A stretch of 64,000 nucleotides of DNA from Alphaproteobacteria bacterium (GTDB lineage Bacteria > Pseudomonadota > Alphaproteobacteria > Rhodospirillales > WMHbin7). Location: positions 209,200 to 273,199 of the forward strand of contig JADGAX010000004.1 in NCBI GenBank assembly GCA_015231795.1, written 5' to 3'. Positions 21,539-29,627 of the stretch are shown here, piece after piece. The notes beneath the pieces are model-generated. The model was given only the letters and a program-made list of their open reading frames with translations, had not been told where the DNA came from and made no database searches. Positions within the stretch are counted from its first letter, which is position 1. Every line of letters starts with the position of its first letter. The position numbers and the translations under genes were made by a program.

Positions 21539-23425
21539 ATGTTGCACATTAATGATCTTGTCTTTCGCCAATCGGGTCGGCTCCTTTTCTCGGGGGCCAC
21601 CTTGCACGTGCCGCAAGGCCAGCATTTGGGCCTGATTGGCCGCAATGGCTCGGGCAAAACGACGCTCTTTAGGCTTCTTCTAGGCGAGATTCATCCCGAT
21701 GGCGGCGAGGTGAATTTGCGCCCACGCATTCGGGTAGGGCACGTGGCGCAGGACATGCCGTCGGGCGACGTCACGCCCCACGACATCGTGCTGGCCGCCG
21801 ATGAAGAACGCACGCAACTTTTGCAGGATGCCGAAACCGAAGAAGACGGCCATCGCATCGCCGATATTCATCAACGCCTGACCGACATCGACGCCCATGG
21901 CGCTCCGGCCCGCGCTGGCGCCATTCTGGCTGGCCTAGGCTTCGACGCCGAAGCCCAGGCCCGTCCCATCGGCGAATTCTCGGGCGGCTGGCGCATGCGC
22001 GTCGCCCTGGCCCGCACGCTGTTCACCAAACCCGATCTGCTGCTGCTCGACGAACCCACCAACCATCTCGATCTGGAAGCCGTGCTGTGGCTGACCCAAC
22101 ATCTGGCCAAATGGCAGGGCACGATGGTGATGATCAGCCATGATCGCGACCTTCTGAATGCGGTGGCGGATCGCATCGCCCATATCGAGGGTTTGAAGCT
22201 GAACGCCTATCAAGGCAATTTCGATCGTTTCGAACGCACCAGGCGCGAGCGCCTGGATTTGCAGGCCAAGGCCTATACGAAGCAAATGGAGCAGCGCCGC
22301 CACATCCAATCTTTCGTCGATCGTTTCCGCGCCAAGGCGACCAAGGCCCGCCAAGCGCAAAGCCGCTTGAAGATGCTTGAGAAGATGGAACTGGCGGTGC
22401 CGGTGGTGGAAGACCAGCCGATCAGCTTTGACTTTCCAGCACCCGAGGCTTTCTCGCCGCCCCTGATCGCCATCGATGATGTGTCCGTCGGCTATACGCC
22501 AGGCCAACCGGTCTTGAAAAACCTCAATCTCAGGCTTGATCCCGACGGCCGCGTCGCCCTGTTGGGACCCAACGGCAACGGCAAGACCACCTTGGCGCGT
22601 CTGCTGGCGGGAAGGCTGGCGCCAATGACGGGCAATATCACGAAGCCATCCAAACTGCGCGTCGGCTATTTCTCTCAAGATCAGGCCGACGAATTGGATA
22701 TGGCCGACACGCCGCTTGGCCATATGCGTTCCCTGGCGCCGCAATTGACGCCCGAGCGGATGCGCAACCATCTGGCCCGCTTCGGCTTTACCGCCAATCA
22801 TGTCGAAACCAAAGTGGGCAATCTGTCGGGCGGCGAAAAGGCGCGTTTGCTGTTCGCCCTGATGTGCCGCGACGCGCCATCCTTGATGGTGCTGGACGAA
22901 CCCACAAACCATCTGGACATCGACGCCCGCGAGGCCTTGGTGCAGGCGCTGAACGCCTTCGACGGCGCGGTGGTGATCGTCAGCCACGACGCGCACTTGA
23001 TCGAACTGGCCTGCGACGAATTATGGCGGGTGGGCGATGGCACCTGCACGCCCTTCGACGGCGACCTTGACGACTATCGCGGCCTTTTGTCCGAGAACCG
23101 GCGCTCGGCGGGTTCCGACCCCTCGGCGCCCAGCCAACAAAGCCAGCCGTCTCGCAAGGACGAGCGCCGATTGGCGGCCGAAGCGCGCGCCAAGCTGGCC
23201 CCTTTGCGCAAGGCAGCCAAGGACGCCGACGCCGTGCTGGCGAAACTGCACGAGAAGAAAGCGGCGCTGAAGGCCAAGCTGGCCGATCCCAAATTGTACG
23301 ATGGCCCGGCTGATGCGATGACCAAGCTGCAATTGGATATCGGCGCGCTGGATCGCGAACTTGAAGCCGCCGAGCTTGTGTGGCTAGCCGCCCATGAGGC
23401 GTTGGAGGGTGGGGAAACCCCTTAA
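21539..23425 (+). CDS. ABC-F family ATPase
   Basis: A 628-residue protein with two ABC ATPase domains and no membrane segments. Domain 1: Walker A GRNGSGKTT, signature FSGGWRMRVALA, Walker B LLLLDEPTNHLD. Domain 2: GPNGNGKTT, NLSGGEKARLLFALM and MVLDEPTNHLDI. Between them is the arginine-rich linker (YTKQMEQRRHIQSFVDRFR) and at the end a charged coiled coil (KLAPLRKAAKDADAVLAKL). This is the Uup/YheS branch of ABC-F, which acts on ribosomes. No Shine-Dalgarno is seen before the ATG at 21539; an in-frame GTG lies at 21521. Confidence 0.93.
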   Translation: MLHINDLVFRQSGRLLFSGATLHVPQGQHLGLIGRNGSGKTTLFRLLLGEIHPDGGEVNLRPRIRVGHVAQDMPSGDVTPHDIVLAADEERTQLLQDAETEEDGHRIADIHQRLTDIDAHGAPARAGAILAGLGFDAEAQARPIGEFSGGWRMRVALARTLFTKPDLLLLDEPTNHLDLEAVLWLTQHLAKWQGTMVMISHDRDLLNAVADRIAHIEGLKLNAYQGNFDRFERTRRERLDLQAKAYTKQMEQRRHIQSFVDRFRAKATKARQAQSRLKMLEKMELAVPVVEDQPISFDFPAPEAFSPPLIAIDDVSVGYTPGQPVLKNLNLRLDPDGRVALLGPNGNGKTTLARLLAGRLAPMTGNITKPSKLRVGYFSQDQADELDMADTPLGHMRSLAPQLTPERMRNHLARFGFTANHVETKVGNLSGGEKARLLFALMCRDAPSLMVLDEPTNHLDIDAREALVQALNAFDGAVVIVSHDAHLIELACDELWRVGDGTCTPFDGDLDDYRGLLSENRRSAGSDPSAPSQQSQPSRKDERRLAAEARAKLAPLRKAAKDADAVLAKLHEKKAALKAKLADPKLYDGPADAMTKLQLDIGALDRELEAAELVWLAAHEALEGGETP

Positions 23426-23438
23426 GCGCCCCCTTGCC

Positions 23439-23461
23439 ATATTAACACAGCATGTTAATAT
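23439..23461. promoter_or_regulatory. Palindromic operator candidate before an HTH regulator
   Basis: Inverted repeat with perfect 9-bp arms ATATTAACA and TGTTAATAT around CAGCA. It ends 6 bases before the ATG of the HTH gene and covers the expected promoter, so it is a good candidate site for autoregulation. Confidence 0.6.
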
Positions 23462-23467
23462 AAGTTT

Positions 23468-23845
23468 ATGAAATTACTGCGCATCGGCATTCGCAGCCAC
23501 GAGGAAGCCAAGGCCCGCCTGCTGGCTGTCGCCAGGGGACAAGCCAAACGCGCCAAGAACGAACCCACGGTCTGGCTGTCGTCGCTGGCCAGCCTTGCCC
23601 AATTGCTGAACGAAGAGAACATGGCGTTGTTGGCTACGATCCGCGATGGCAAGCCCGCTTCGTTGACTGAAGTGGCCGAGATGACCGGGCGCTCGTTGCC
23701 CAGCCTGTCGCGCACCCTGGCGAAGATGGAGGAATACGGCTTGGTGCGGATGGCGGAAGCCGGACGTTCCAAGGCCCCGCGCCTCACCTTCGACCGCTTG
23801 GAAATCGTGGTCGATCAGGTGTCGGGCGAGAAGGTGGCGGCTTGA
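23468..23845 (+). CDS. Winged-helix DNA-binding protein, orphan antitoxin-like
   Basis: A 125-residue protein with a MarR-like winged helix: NEENMALLATIRDGKPASLTEVAEMTGRS, then SLPSLSRTLAKMEEYGLVRM as recognition helix and wing. The N-terminal segment (RIGIRSHEEAKARLLAVA) resembles HTH antitoxins of the TumA/HVO_A0114 type, which normally follow a TumE toxin gene. Here the gene upstream is the ABC-F ATPase, 42 bp away, and no toxin candidate is near, so this would be an orphan. The palindrome overlapping its promoter suggests autorepression. Family similarity is from memory and moderately sure. Confidence 0.72.
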   Translation: MKLLRIGIRSHEEAKARLLAVARGQAKRAKNEPTVWLSSLASLAQLLNEENMALLATIRDGKPASLTEVAEMTGRSLPSLSRTLAKMEEYGLVRMAEAGRSKAPRLTFDRLEIVVDQVSGEKVAA

Positions 23846-23926
23846 AGGAAACCCATAGGATGTTTCATGCTTGCCTGCTTGAGCCACTTTTGATTTCGCA
23901 ATTGCCAAAATGAAGGGCCAAACATA

Positions 23927-24535
23927 ATGACAGCAACCAAACTACATATCGGTTTAAGTTATGATGACTCGTTACCCGAGGACCCAATTTCAGACTTTCG
24001 CAGAATTGTCTCCGCTGATGGGTTAGATATTCGAATAGAGTCACACCCTCCGCCAGGACCATTTGCGGGCTTGGAGTGGCTACTCTCAACCGCAGTTGTT
24101 CTTTTCATTGGGAAGGCTTATTTCGAAGGCTTTCTTAGCGAAGCGGGAAAGGAACACTACCATCTTCTCAAGAGCGGCATGAAGCATCTACTGAAGCACT
24201 TTGGCAGAAGGACAGTCACTCTCGTTGGCTCCCAAGGCAAGGTACATCGAGAGCAGCCATATTCGCTTCTCTACTCAATTCTGGCTGAAGCTGGGCCGAA
24301 TAGGAAAATTAAGTTTCTCATCCCAATGGATGTTTCAGATGAAGAGGCGGATAGAAGTATAGAAGTTATTGCTGATTTCCTTGTTGCACATTATTCAAAC
24401 TCGCTCGACGACACAATGAATGACGCGCTTGTTCAAACAAGAGCAATTGGCGGCACTGTGTTATTAGCGATCAATCCAGAAACAGGCAGATTGCAAATTA
24501 TCAATCCGATTTCCAGGCAGTTTGAAGACAGTTAA
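23927..24535 (+). CDS. AT-rich accessory gene of unknown function, 202 aa
   Basis: A 202-residue protein I do not recognise. Visible features: one hydrophobic segment at about residues 47-68 (GLEWLLSTAVVLFIGKAYF) followed by FEGFLSEAGKEHYHLLKSGM, and a mixed C-terminal part with TVLLAINPETGRLQIINP. AAGGG lies about nine bases upstream of the ATG. Base composition is clearly more AT-rich than the flanking genes and rare codons (ATA, AGA, TTA) are frequent, both signs of recent transfer. It lies between an orphan antitoxin-like gene and two further XRE regulators, in a small accessory island. Confidence 0.7.
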   Translation: MTATKLHIGLSYDDSLPEDPISDFRRIVSADGLDIRIESHPPPGPFAGLEWLLSTAVVLFIGKAYFEGFLSEAGKEHYHLLKSGMKHLLKHFGRRTVTLVGSQGKVHREQPYSLLYSILAEAGPNRKIKFLIPMDVSDEEADRSIEVIADFLVAHYSNSLDDTMNDALVQTRAIGGTVLLAINPETGRLQIINPISRQFEDS

Positions 24536-24644
24536 AATTCTCAGACTGGCTGTGCTGTCGCGGGTATTCCCAGAGTGACATTGAAAAGCTTCGAACAGAA
24601 TTAATTTAGGTGAGCCATCAGGTCCAAGCAGGGCAAATTTCCCC

Positions 24645-24938
24645 TCACGCCGCCCTTGGGTGAATCTGCGCTTCAATCTCCGTGCCTACCTGATCGCGGG
24701 CGATTTCCAAATCATAGGTCGCCTGCATGCCGATCCAGAATTCTGCACTGGTTCCGAAATAGCGGGCTAGGCGCAGCGCGGTGTCGGGTGTCACGGCACG
24801 TTTGGCGTTGACGATTTCGCTGATGCGGATTTGCGGCACGCCAATCGCCTTGGCCAAGCCATATTGGCTGAGGCCCATGGGCTTCAGGAAATCTTCCTTC
24901 AAAACTTCGCCGGGATGAGCGGGGGCAAAATCGGCCAT
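24645..24938 (-). CDS. HigA-family XRE antitoxin without HigB partner
   Basis: A 97-residue HigA/VapI-type protein: HPGEVLKEDFLKPMGLSQY at the start, an XRE helix-turn-helix (LAKAIGVPQIRISEIVNAKR) and TPDTALRLARYFGTSAEFW, which are hallmark strings of the family. HigA normally follows higB in one operon. Here the upstream gene on the same strand, 4 bp away, is another XRE protein and not a HigB toxin, so the antitoxin appears toxin-less. It may act as a plain regulator or neutralise a toxin elsewhere. Confidence 0.88.
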   Translation of the reverse strand: MADFAPAHPGEVLKEDFLKPMGLSQYGLAKAIGVPQIRISEIVNAKRAVTPDTALRLARYFGTSAEFWIGMQATYDLEIARDQVGTEIEAQIHPRAA

Positions 24939-24942
24939 GACA

Positions 24943-25227
24943 TCACGCCGCCGGAACCAGTTTCACCTTTACCCGCCGTCCAACGGCGGCGGCGTACTTC
25001 TCGAGCGTCTTCAAATTGGGCGGCGTGCGCCCGCCTTCGATGCGGGCCACAACCGATTGAGTGGTACCCATGCGCTCGGCCACTTCTGCCTGGGTCATGC
25101 CCGCCTTTGAACGCGCCTTGATCAGTTCGCTGGCAAGCGCAAACTCTGGCTCCAGCGCGTCATAGGCGGCGCGATATGCCGGGTCTTTCATCCACTCTTC
25201 GTGAAGTTTTCTTACCGGAGTTCTCAT
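24943..25227 (-). CDS. XRE-type HTH regulator, antitoxin-like
   Basis: A 94-residue protein with an N-terminal helical stretch (HEEWMKDPAYRAAYDALEPEF) and a clear XRE helix-turn-helix: ARSKAGMTQAEVAERMGTTQ, SVVARIEGGRTPPNLKTLEKY. This layout is that of antitoxins paired with RelE/HigB-like toxins that lie upstream. The upstream region, however, holds a palindrome and then argB, with no toxin gene. ATG at 25227 is preferred over TTG at 25245. It is followed by the HigA gene after 4 bp, making a two-antitoxin unit. Confidence 0.85.
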   Translation of the reverse strand: MRTPVRKLHEEWMKDPAYRAAYDALEPEFALASELIKARSKAGMTQAEVAERMGTTQSVVARIEGGRTPPNLKTLEKYAAAVGRRVKVKLVPAA

Positions 25228-25260
25228 AGCGCTACAACCCGCCAATCCATGAGCGCATAT

Positions 25261-25278
25261 TATCGCAATTATGCGATA
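25261..25278. promoter_or_regulatory. Palindromic operator candidate upstream of the tandem XRE genes
   Basis: Perfect inverted repeat TATCGCA-ATTA-TGCGATA, 34 bp before the ATG of the first XRE gene (minus strand). XRE antitoxins bind such sites to repress their operon. No other gene start is near enough to use it except argB's 3' end, which would not. Confidence 0.6.
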
Positions 25279-25303
25279 GCGGCAAGGGGTGGGCGATTAA
25301 GCC

Positions 25304-26215
25304 CTACCCCCGTTTAATCAACGTCCCCGCACCTTTTTCGGTGAAGATTTCCAGCAAGATGGCGTGTTCGACCCGGCCATCGACGATGACGGCGGCTTCC
25401 ACGCCGCCCTCCACCGCCTGCATGCAGGTTTCCACCTTGGGGATCATGCCGCCGCTGATCGTGCCGTCCTTGATCAGCTTCTTGGCCTCGCCCAGCGTCA
25501 GCTCGCTGATCAGATTGCCGTTCTTGTCCAGCACGCCCTGCACGTCGGTCAGCATCAACATGCGGGCAGCACCCACCGCCCCCGCCACCGCGCCGGCGGC
25601 AGTGTCGGCATTGATGTTGTAGGTCTCGCCCTTCTCGCCCACGCCAATGGGGGCGATCACCGGGATGATGTCGGATTCGGCAAAGAAGTCCAGGATATGC
25701 GGATTGATCTCCGAAGGCTCGCCCACGAAGCCCAGATCGATGATCTGCTCGACATTGGTCGACGCGTCCTTCTTGGTGCGCTTCAGCTTGCGCGCCTTGA
25801 TGAGATTCCCGTCCTTGCCCGACAGGCCGATGGCGAAACCGCCCTGGCCGTTGATGGCGGTCACCAACTGCTTGTTGATCGATCCCGACAGCACCATCTC
25901 GACCACGTCCACGGTTTCCTGATCGGTCACCCGCAAGCCGTCGATGAAACTGCTTTGCACGGCTAGGCGCTTCAGCATGCTGTTGATCTGAGGGCCGCCG
26001 CCATGCACCACGATGGGATTGATGCCCACCTGCTTTAGCAGCACCACGTCGCGGGCGAACAATTGGGCCAGATGCTCCTCGCCCATCGCATGGCCGCCAT
26101 ATTTGATGACGAAACTTTCGCCCGCGAAGCGGCGCATATAGGGCAGCGCTTCCGAAAGCACCTTGGCGTTGGCGTGAACGTCCTTGGCGCCGGCGTCCGG
26201 CTTGCGGCTGGTCAT
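25304..26215 (-). CDS. argB: Acetylglutamate kinase
   Basis: A 303-residue amino-acid kinase for the second step of arginine synthesis, phosphorylating N-acetylglutamate. Signatures are [15 protein letters not shown], the glycine-rich [14 protein letters not shown], the [14 protein letters not shown] segment and [15 protein letters not shown]. Its ATG overlaps the engB stop by 4 bp (ATGA), so it is the last gene of the rpmH-rnpA-yidD-yidC-engB-argB run. The frame stays open far upstream through engB in a different frame, which is only a shadow. Confidence 0.97.
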   Translation of the reverse strand: MTSRKPDAGAKDVHANAKVLSEALPYMRRFAGESFVIKYGGHAMGEEHLAQLFARDVVLLKQVGINPIVVHGGGPQINSMLKRLAVQSSFIDGLRVTDQETVDVVEMVLSGSINKQLVTAINGQGGFAIGLSGKDGNLIKARKLKRTKKDASTNVEQIIDLGFVGEPSEINPHILDFFAESDIIPVIAPIGVGEKGETYNINADTAAGAVAGAVGAARMLMLTDVQGVLDKNGNLISELTLGEAKKLIKDGTISGGMIPKVETCMQAVEGGVEAAVIVDGRVEHAILLEIFTEKGAGTLIKRG

Positions 26216-26865
26216 GGGGCGGCTCCTGTCTTGAATTCGGCCAATTCTGCCAGTTCGGCCCGAAGTTCGGCAATGCCCAAACCGGTCTCGGAACTGGTGA
26301 CATGTAGAATGGGATGGGCGGCGGGGCGCTTTTTCAGCTCGGCCCCTACCGCCTCGGTCACGGCCAGCAACTGGGCGTCCTTCAGCTTGTCGGCCTTGGT
26401 CAGCACGCCCTGGTAAACGACGGCGCAAGTGTCCAGCAGCTTCATGATCTCGCGGTCGACGTCCTTGACGCCGTGGCGGGCATCGATCAGCAGCAGGGCG
26501 CGCCTCAACACCGAACGGCCCTTGAGATAGGTTTTGATCAGGCGCGTCCAGGCGTCCACCTTGTCCTTGGGGGCCTGGGCGAAACCATAGCCCGGCAGAT
26601 CGGTCAACATCAGGTGACCGTCCAGATTGAAGAAATTGATTTCCTGGGTGCGCCCCGGCGTGTTCGAGGCCCTGGCCAGCCCGTGATGGCCGGTCAGCGC
26701 ATTGATGAGCGAAGACTTGCCCACGTTCGAGCGCCCGGCGAAGGCCACCTCGACGCCCTGTTCCGGCGGCAGGCCATCCACCGCCACCACGCCCTTGATG
26801 AAGCTGCAGGGCCTGGCGAACAGCAGCCGTCCGGCTTCGATATCCGGCTTCGCCGCCTCGTCCAT
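26212..26865 (-). CDS. engB: Ribosome biogenesis GTPase EngB (YihA/YsxC)
   Basis: A 217-residue GTPase needed for 50S subunit assembly. G1 is GRSNVGKSS (residues 44-52), G2/switch [11 protein letters not shown] (69-79), G3 DLPGYGFAQ (89-97) and G4 LTKADK. The start follows the yidC stop with no gap (yidC stop 26866-26868), and its stop overlaps the argB start. The operon order is typical for Alphaproteobacteria. Confidence 0.96.
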   Translation of the reverse strand: MDEAAKPDIEAGRLLFARPCSFIKGVVAVDGLPPEQGVEVAFAGRSNVGKSSLINALTGHHGLARASNTPGRTQEINFFNLDGHLMLTDLPGYGFAQAPKDKVDAWTRLIKTYLKGRSVLRRALLLIDARHGVKDVDREIMKLLDTCAVVYQGVLTKADKLKDAQLLAVTEAVGAELKKRPAAHPILHVTSSETGLGIAELRAELAELAEFKTGAAP

Positions 26866-28599
26866 CTATCCGACTTTCACGCCCATGCGCTTCATGATCA
26901 CCCATTGCTGGATGATGGACAGCACATTGCTCCAGGCCCAGTAGATGACCAGACCGGCCGGGAAGGTGGCCAGCATGAAGGTGAAGACGAAGGGCAGGAT
27001 CATGAACATGCGGGCCTGCACGGGATCGGCGGGCTGCGGGTTCAGCTTCTGCTGCAAGAACATGGTCACACCCATGATGATCGGCCAGATGCCCAGCATC
27101 AGGAAGGCGGGCGGGTTCCAGGGCAGCAGGCCGAACAGGGTGAACAGGTTGGTGGGATCGGGCGCCGACAGATCGTGAATCCAGCCATAGAAGGGGGCGT
27201 GGCGCATTTCGATGGTGACGTACAGCACCTTATACAGGGCGAAGAAGATGGGAATCTGCACCAGGATGGGCAAACAGCCCGCCATGGGATTGACCTTCTC
27301 GTTCTTGTAAAGCGCCATCATCTCTTGGTTCAGGCGGTTCTTGTCGTCGGCGAATTTGGTTTGCAGCTCCTTCATCTGGGGCTGCAAGGCCTTCATCTTG
27401 CTCATCGCCTTGTACGACTTGTTGGCCAGCGGGAACATCAGCCCGCGCAGGAAGACGGTCATGGCCAGAATGGCCAGCCCGAAATTGCCCAGCAGCCCGT
27501 GCAGCCATTGCAAGATGTAGAAGAAGGGCTTGGTCAGGAAATAGAACCAGCCGAAATCGATGGCCAGATCAAGCCGCTGGATGCCCAGCTTCTCGGAATA
27601 GACGTCGAGCAGCAGCACATGCTTGGCGCCCGCGAACAGGTACGACTTGAACTGGATGCTGGCGCCGGGTGCCAGCGCTTGCACGCGGCCCAGGAAGTCG
27701 GTCTGATACTTGTCGTGCTGGTCCAGGCGGCGATGCAAGAAGCGGGCGTCGACCTCGGACTTGGGATCGGGGGCAACGGCGGCCAGCCAATATTTGTCGG
27801 TGATGCCGACCCAGCCGCCGGTGACGTTCTTTTCGACGATCTCGCCCCTCTCGTCCAGGTCTTCGTACTTCACTTCCTTGGAAGCGCCGCCGAACACGCC
27901 GATCGGCCCCTCATGCAGGATGTACAGATTTTCCAGCTTGGGCTTGTCGGTGCGCGACACCAGCCCGTAAGGGGCAAGGCTGTAGGCGCTCGCTCCGTCA
28001 TTCTTCACCTGATCGGTGATGGTGAACATATATTCCTCGTCCACCTCGATGGTGCGCAGGAAGGTCAGCCCCTCGCCGTTCGACCAAGACAGGGTGACCG
28101 GCTTGCCCGGCTCTAGGGTGGGGGTGGCGGTCGTCCACAGGCTGTCGGGACCGGGCAGCTTGGGCCTAGCCTCGCCCGCCGCGACCCAGCCGAATTCGGC
28201 GTAATAGGGCGCGGCCGAGCCAGCGGGCGAGAACATCACGATCTCGGGGCTGGTGGGGTCGAGCGCTTCTCGGAACTTGGCCAGGGTGATGTCGTCCAAC
28301 CGACCGCCCGCCAGCGAGACGGAACCATGCAGCTTGGGCGTGGAAATGCGCAGGCGCGGCGCTTCGCTTAAGGCCTTCGAGCGCAACAGTTCGGGGTTGG
28401 GGGCAATGGCGGCGATGGCGGGCGCTGCTGGCGTGACGCCAGGGGCTGACGCCGCCGGCGTGGGAACCGATGATTGGGTCGATACCGCCTGCACGGTCGG
28501 GTCTTGCGGCTGGAACGACTTTCCGAACATGTATTCCCAGCCGATCAGGACCATCGCCGTTAAAGCGACGAACAGGATCATATTGCGGTTATCGGACAT
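26866..28599 (-). CDS. yidC: Membrane protein insertase YidC
   Basis: A 577-residue inner-membrane insertase. The N-terminal helix ([20 protein letters not shown]) is followed by the large periplasmic P1 domain, about residues 50-340, and the conserved five-helix core: [56 protein letters not shown] and the C-terminal [17 protein letters not shown]. The core carries the helical-hairpin sequence [19 protein letters not shown]. It overlaps yidD by 11 bp and abuts engB. Confidence 0.97.
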   Translation of the reverse strand: MSDNRNMILFVALTAMVLIGWEYMFGKSFQPQDPTVQAVSTQSSVPTPAASAPGVTPAAPAIAAIAPNPELLRSKALSEAPRLRISTPKLHGSVSLAGGRLDDITLAKFREALDPTSPEIVMFSPAGSAAPYYAEFGWVAAGEARPKLPGPDSLWTTATPTLEPGKPVTLSWSNGEGLTFLRTIEVDEEYMFTITDQVKNDGASAYSLAPYGLVSRTDKPKLENLYILHEGPIGVFGGASKEVKYEDLDERGEIVEKNVTGGWVGITDKYWLAAVAPDPKSEVDARFLHRRLDQHDKYQTDFLGRVQALAPGASIQFKSYLFAGAKHVLLLDVYSEKLGIQRLDLAIDFGWFYFLTKPFFYILQWLHGLLGNFGLAILAMTVFLRGLMFPLANKSYKAMSKMKALQPQMKELQTKFADDKNRLNQEMMALYKNEKVNPMAGCLPILVQIPIFFALYKVLYVTIEMRHAPFYGWIHDLSAPDPTNLFTLFGLLPWNPPAFLMLGIWPIIMGVTMFLQQKLNPQPADPVQARMFMILPFVFTFMLATFPAGLVIYWAWSNVLSIIQQWVIMKRMGVKVG

Positions 28600-28852
28600 C
28601 GGCAGGGTTCCTCGAGCTTATAGGCGTTTCTTTGGCGGGCACCGGGTCATAGCCCGAACCGCCCCAGGGATGACAGCGCCCCAGGCGCTTGGCGGCCAGC
28701 CAGCCGCCCTTGACCGCCCCATGAACTGCCACCGCCTCGGCAGCATAGGCCGAGCAGGAGGGGCCAAATCGGCAGGTCGGCCCCACCAACGGGGACAGCA
28801 CAAGCTGATAGGCGCGGATCAGGAGCCTAAGAAGGTGGGCGGCGGGACTCAT
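28589..28852 (-). CDS. yidD: Membrane protein insertion efficiency factor YidD
   Basis: An 87-residue amphipathic membrane-associated protein that assists YidC. The family core [32 protein letters not shown] and [16 protein letters not shown] is complete, including the three cysteines. It overlaps rnpA by 4 bp (ATGA) and yidC by 11 bp, consistent with coupled translation. Confidence 0.96.
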   Translation of the reverse strand: MSPAAHLLRLLIRAYQLVLSPLVGPTCRFGPSCSAYAAEAVAVHGAVKGGWLAAKRLGRCHPWGGSGYDPVPAKETPISSRNPADVR

Positions 28853-29244
28853 GCTGCGGGCTGGCCATCTTGGGGGTTGGCGGGTTTCATGGCGCCCACA
28901 CGTTTAAGCGACCCAAGCAGGTCTTGCAACAACAGAGCGAAGGGACGGACCAGAGTTTCCGTCCGCCCGATGATGACAAAATCGTAATCTTCCCTGGCGT
29001 GTTGCGCCAAAACCTGATCGGCTGCCGCCTTCAGGCGCCGCCGGGCGCGGTTGCGGGCCACGGCATTGCCCACCTTGCGCGAACAGGTAAAGCCGATGCG
29101 GGGCAGGTCTTTTGAATCGAAAACCCCGCCCTGATCAGGACGGGGGCCAGCCTGGAGAACCAGGCCCGGCGAGGCGGCTTTGCGGCCGGAACCCGCCAAT
29201 CGCAGGAACTCGGCCCGCTGCTTAAGGCGGCCGAGCTTGCTCAT
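28849..29244 (-). CDS. rnpA: Ribonuclease P protein component
   Basis: The 131-residue protein subunit of RNase P, which matures tRNA 5' ends. It begins [20 protein letters not shown] and has the basic RNR motif as [16 protein letters not shown], both typical. It follows rpmH by 7 bp and overlaps yidD. The insert [17 protein letters not shown] is usual for alphaproteobacterial forms. Confidence 0.95.
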   Translation of the reverse strand: MSKLGRLKQRAEFLRLAGSGRKAASPGLVLQAGPRPDQGGVFDSKDLPRIGFTCSRKVGNAVARNRARRRLKAAADQVLAQHAREDYDFVIIGRTETLVRPFALLLQDLLGSLKRVGAMKPANPQDGQPAA

Positions 29245-29251
29245 GCGAAAG

Positions 29252-29386
29252 CTAGGCCGACAGCCGCTTGCGGCCCCGGGCGCGGCGACGGTTGATCACG
29301 CTGCGACCGCCAACGGTGGCCATGCGGGCGCGAAAGCCGTGACGGCGGGCGCGAACGATCTTGCTGGGCTGAAAAGTGCGCTTCAC
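29252..29386 (-). CDS. rpmH: Ribosomal protein L34
   Basis: A 44-residue very basic protein read from a GTG start: [17 protein letters not shown], then [13 protein letters not shown] and [13 protein letters not shown], which is the full L34 sequence pattern. GGAG lies eight bases upstream of the GTG. It is the first gene of the rpmH-rnpA-yidD-yidC-engB-argB operon. Confidence 0.95.
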   Translation of the reverse strand: MKRTFQPSKIVRARRHGFRARMATVGGRSVINRRRARGRKRLSA

Positions 29387-29627
29387 GGTACATACTCCGG
29401 TTTTAGGCAAGTCTTGGAAATCGAGCGTGGTCGTATAGCGGGTTCAGGGGGGGAAGTCAACCAGGGGATCGAAATTCGGGCGGATTTCCCTCCCTTTCTC
29501 CCTGTTTCCAGGATTCTGCCGGTAACATGGCAAACAGCAGGGGCCGACACAGGATTTTCGTTACCCGTGCCACTTGCAAGTTGATATTCTCTTTTTCCCA
29601 GCTAGTTGGCTTACAGGACGGCATTTT

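Noticed and set aside
25304..26905. A 533-residue fusion of an unknown N-terminal domain with acetylglutamate kinase
   Set aside because: The N-terminal 230 residues are engB read in another frame. ArgB has its own ATG at 26215 overlapping the engB stop.
26314..28116. A 600-residue frame antisense to engB and yidC
   Set aside because: Shadow of two conserved genes; Gln/His/Gly-rich composition typical of antisense frames at high GC.
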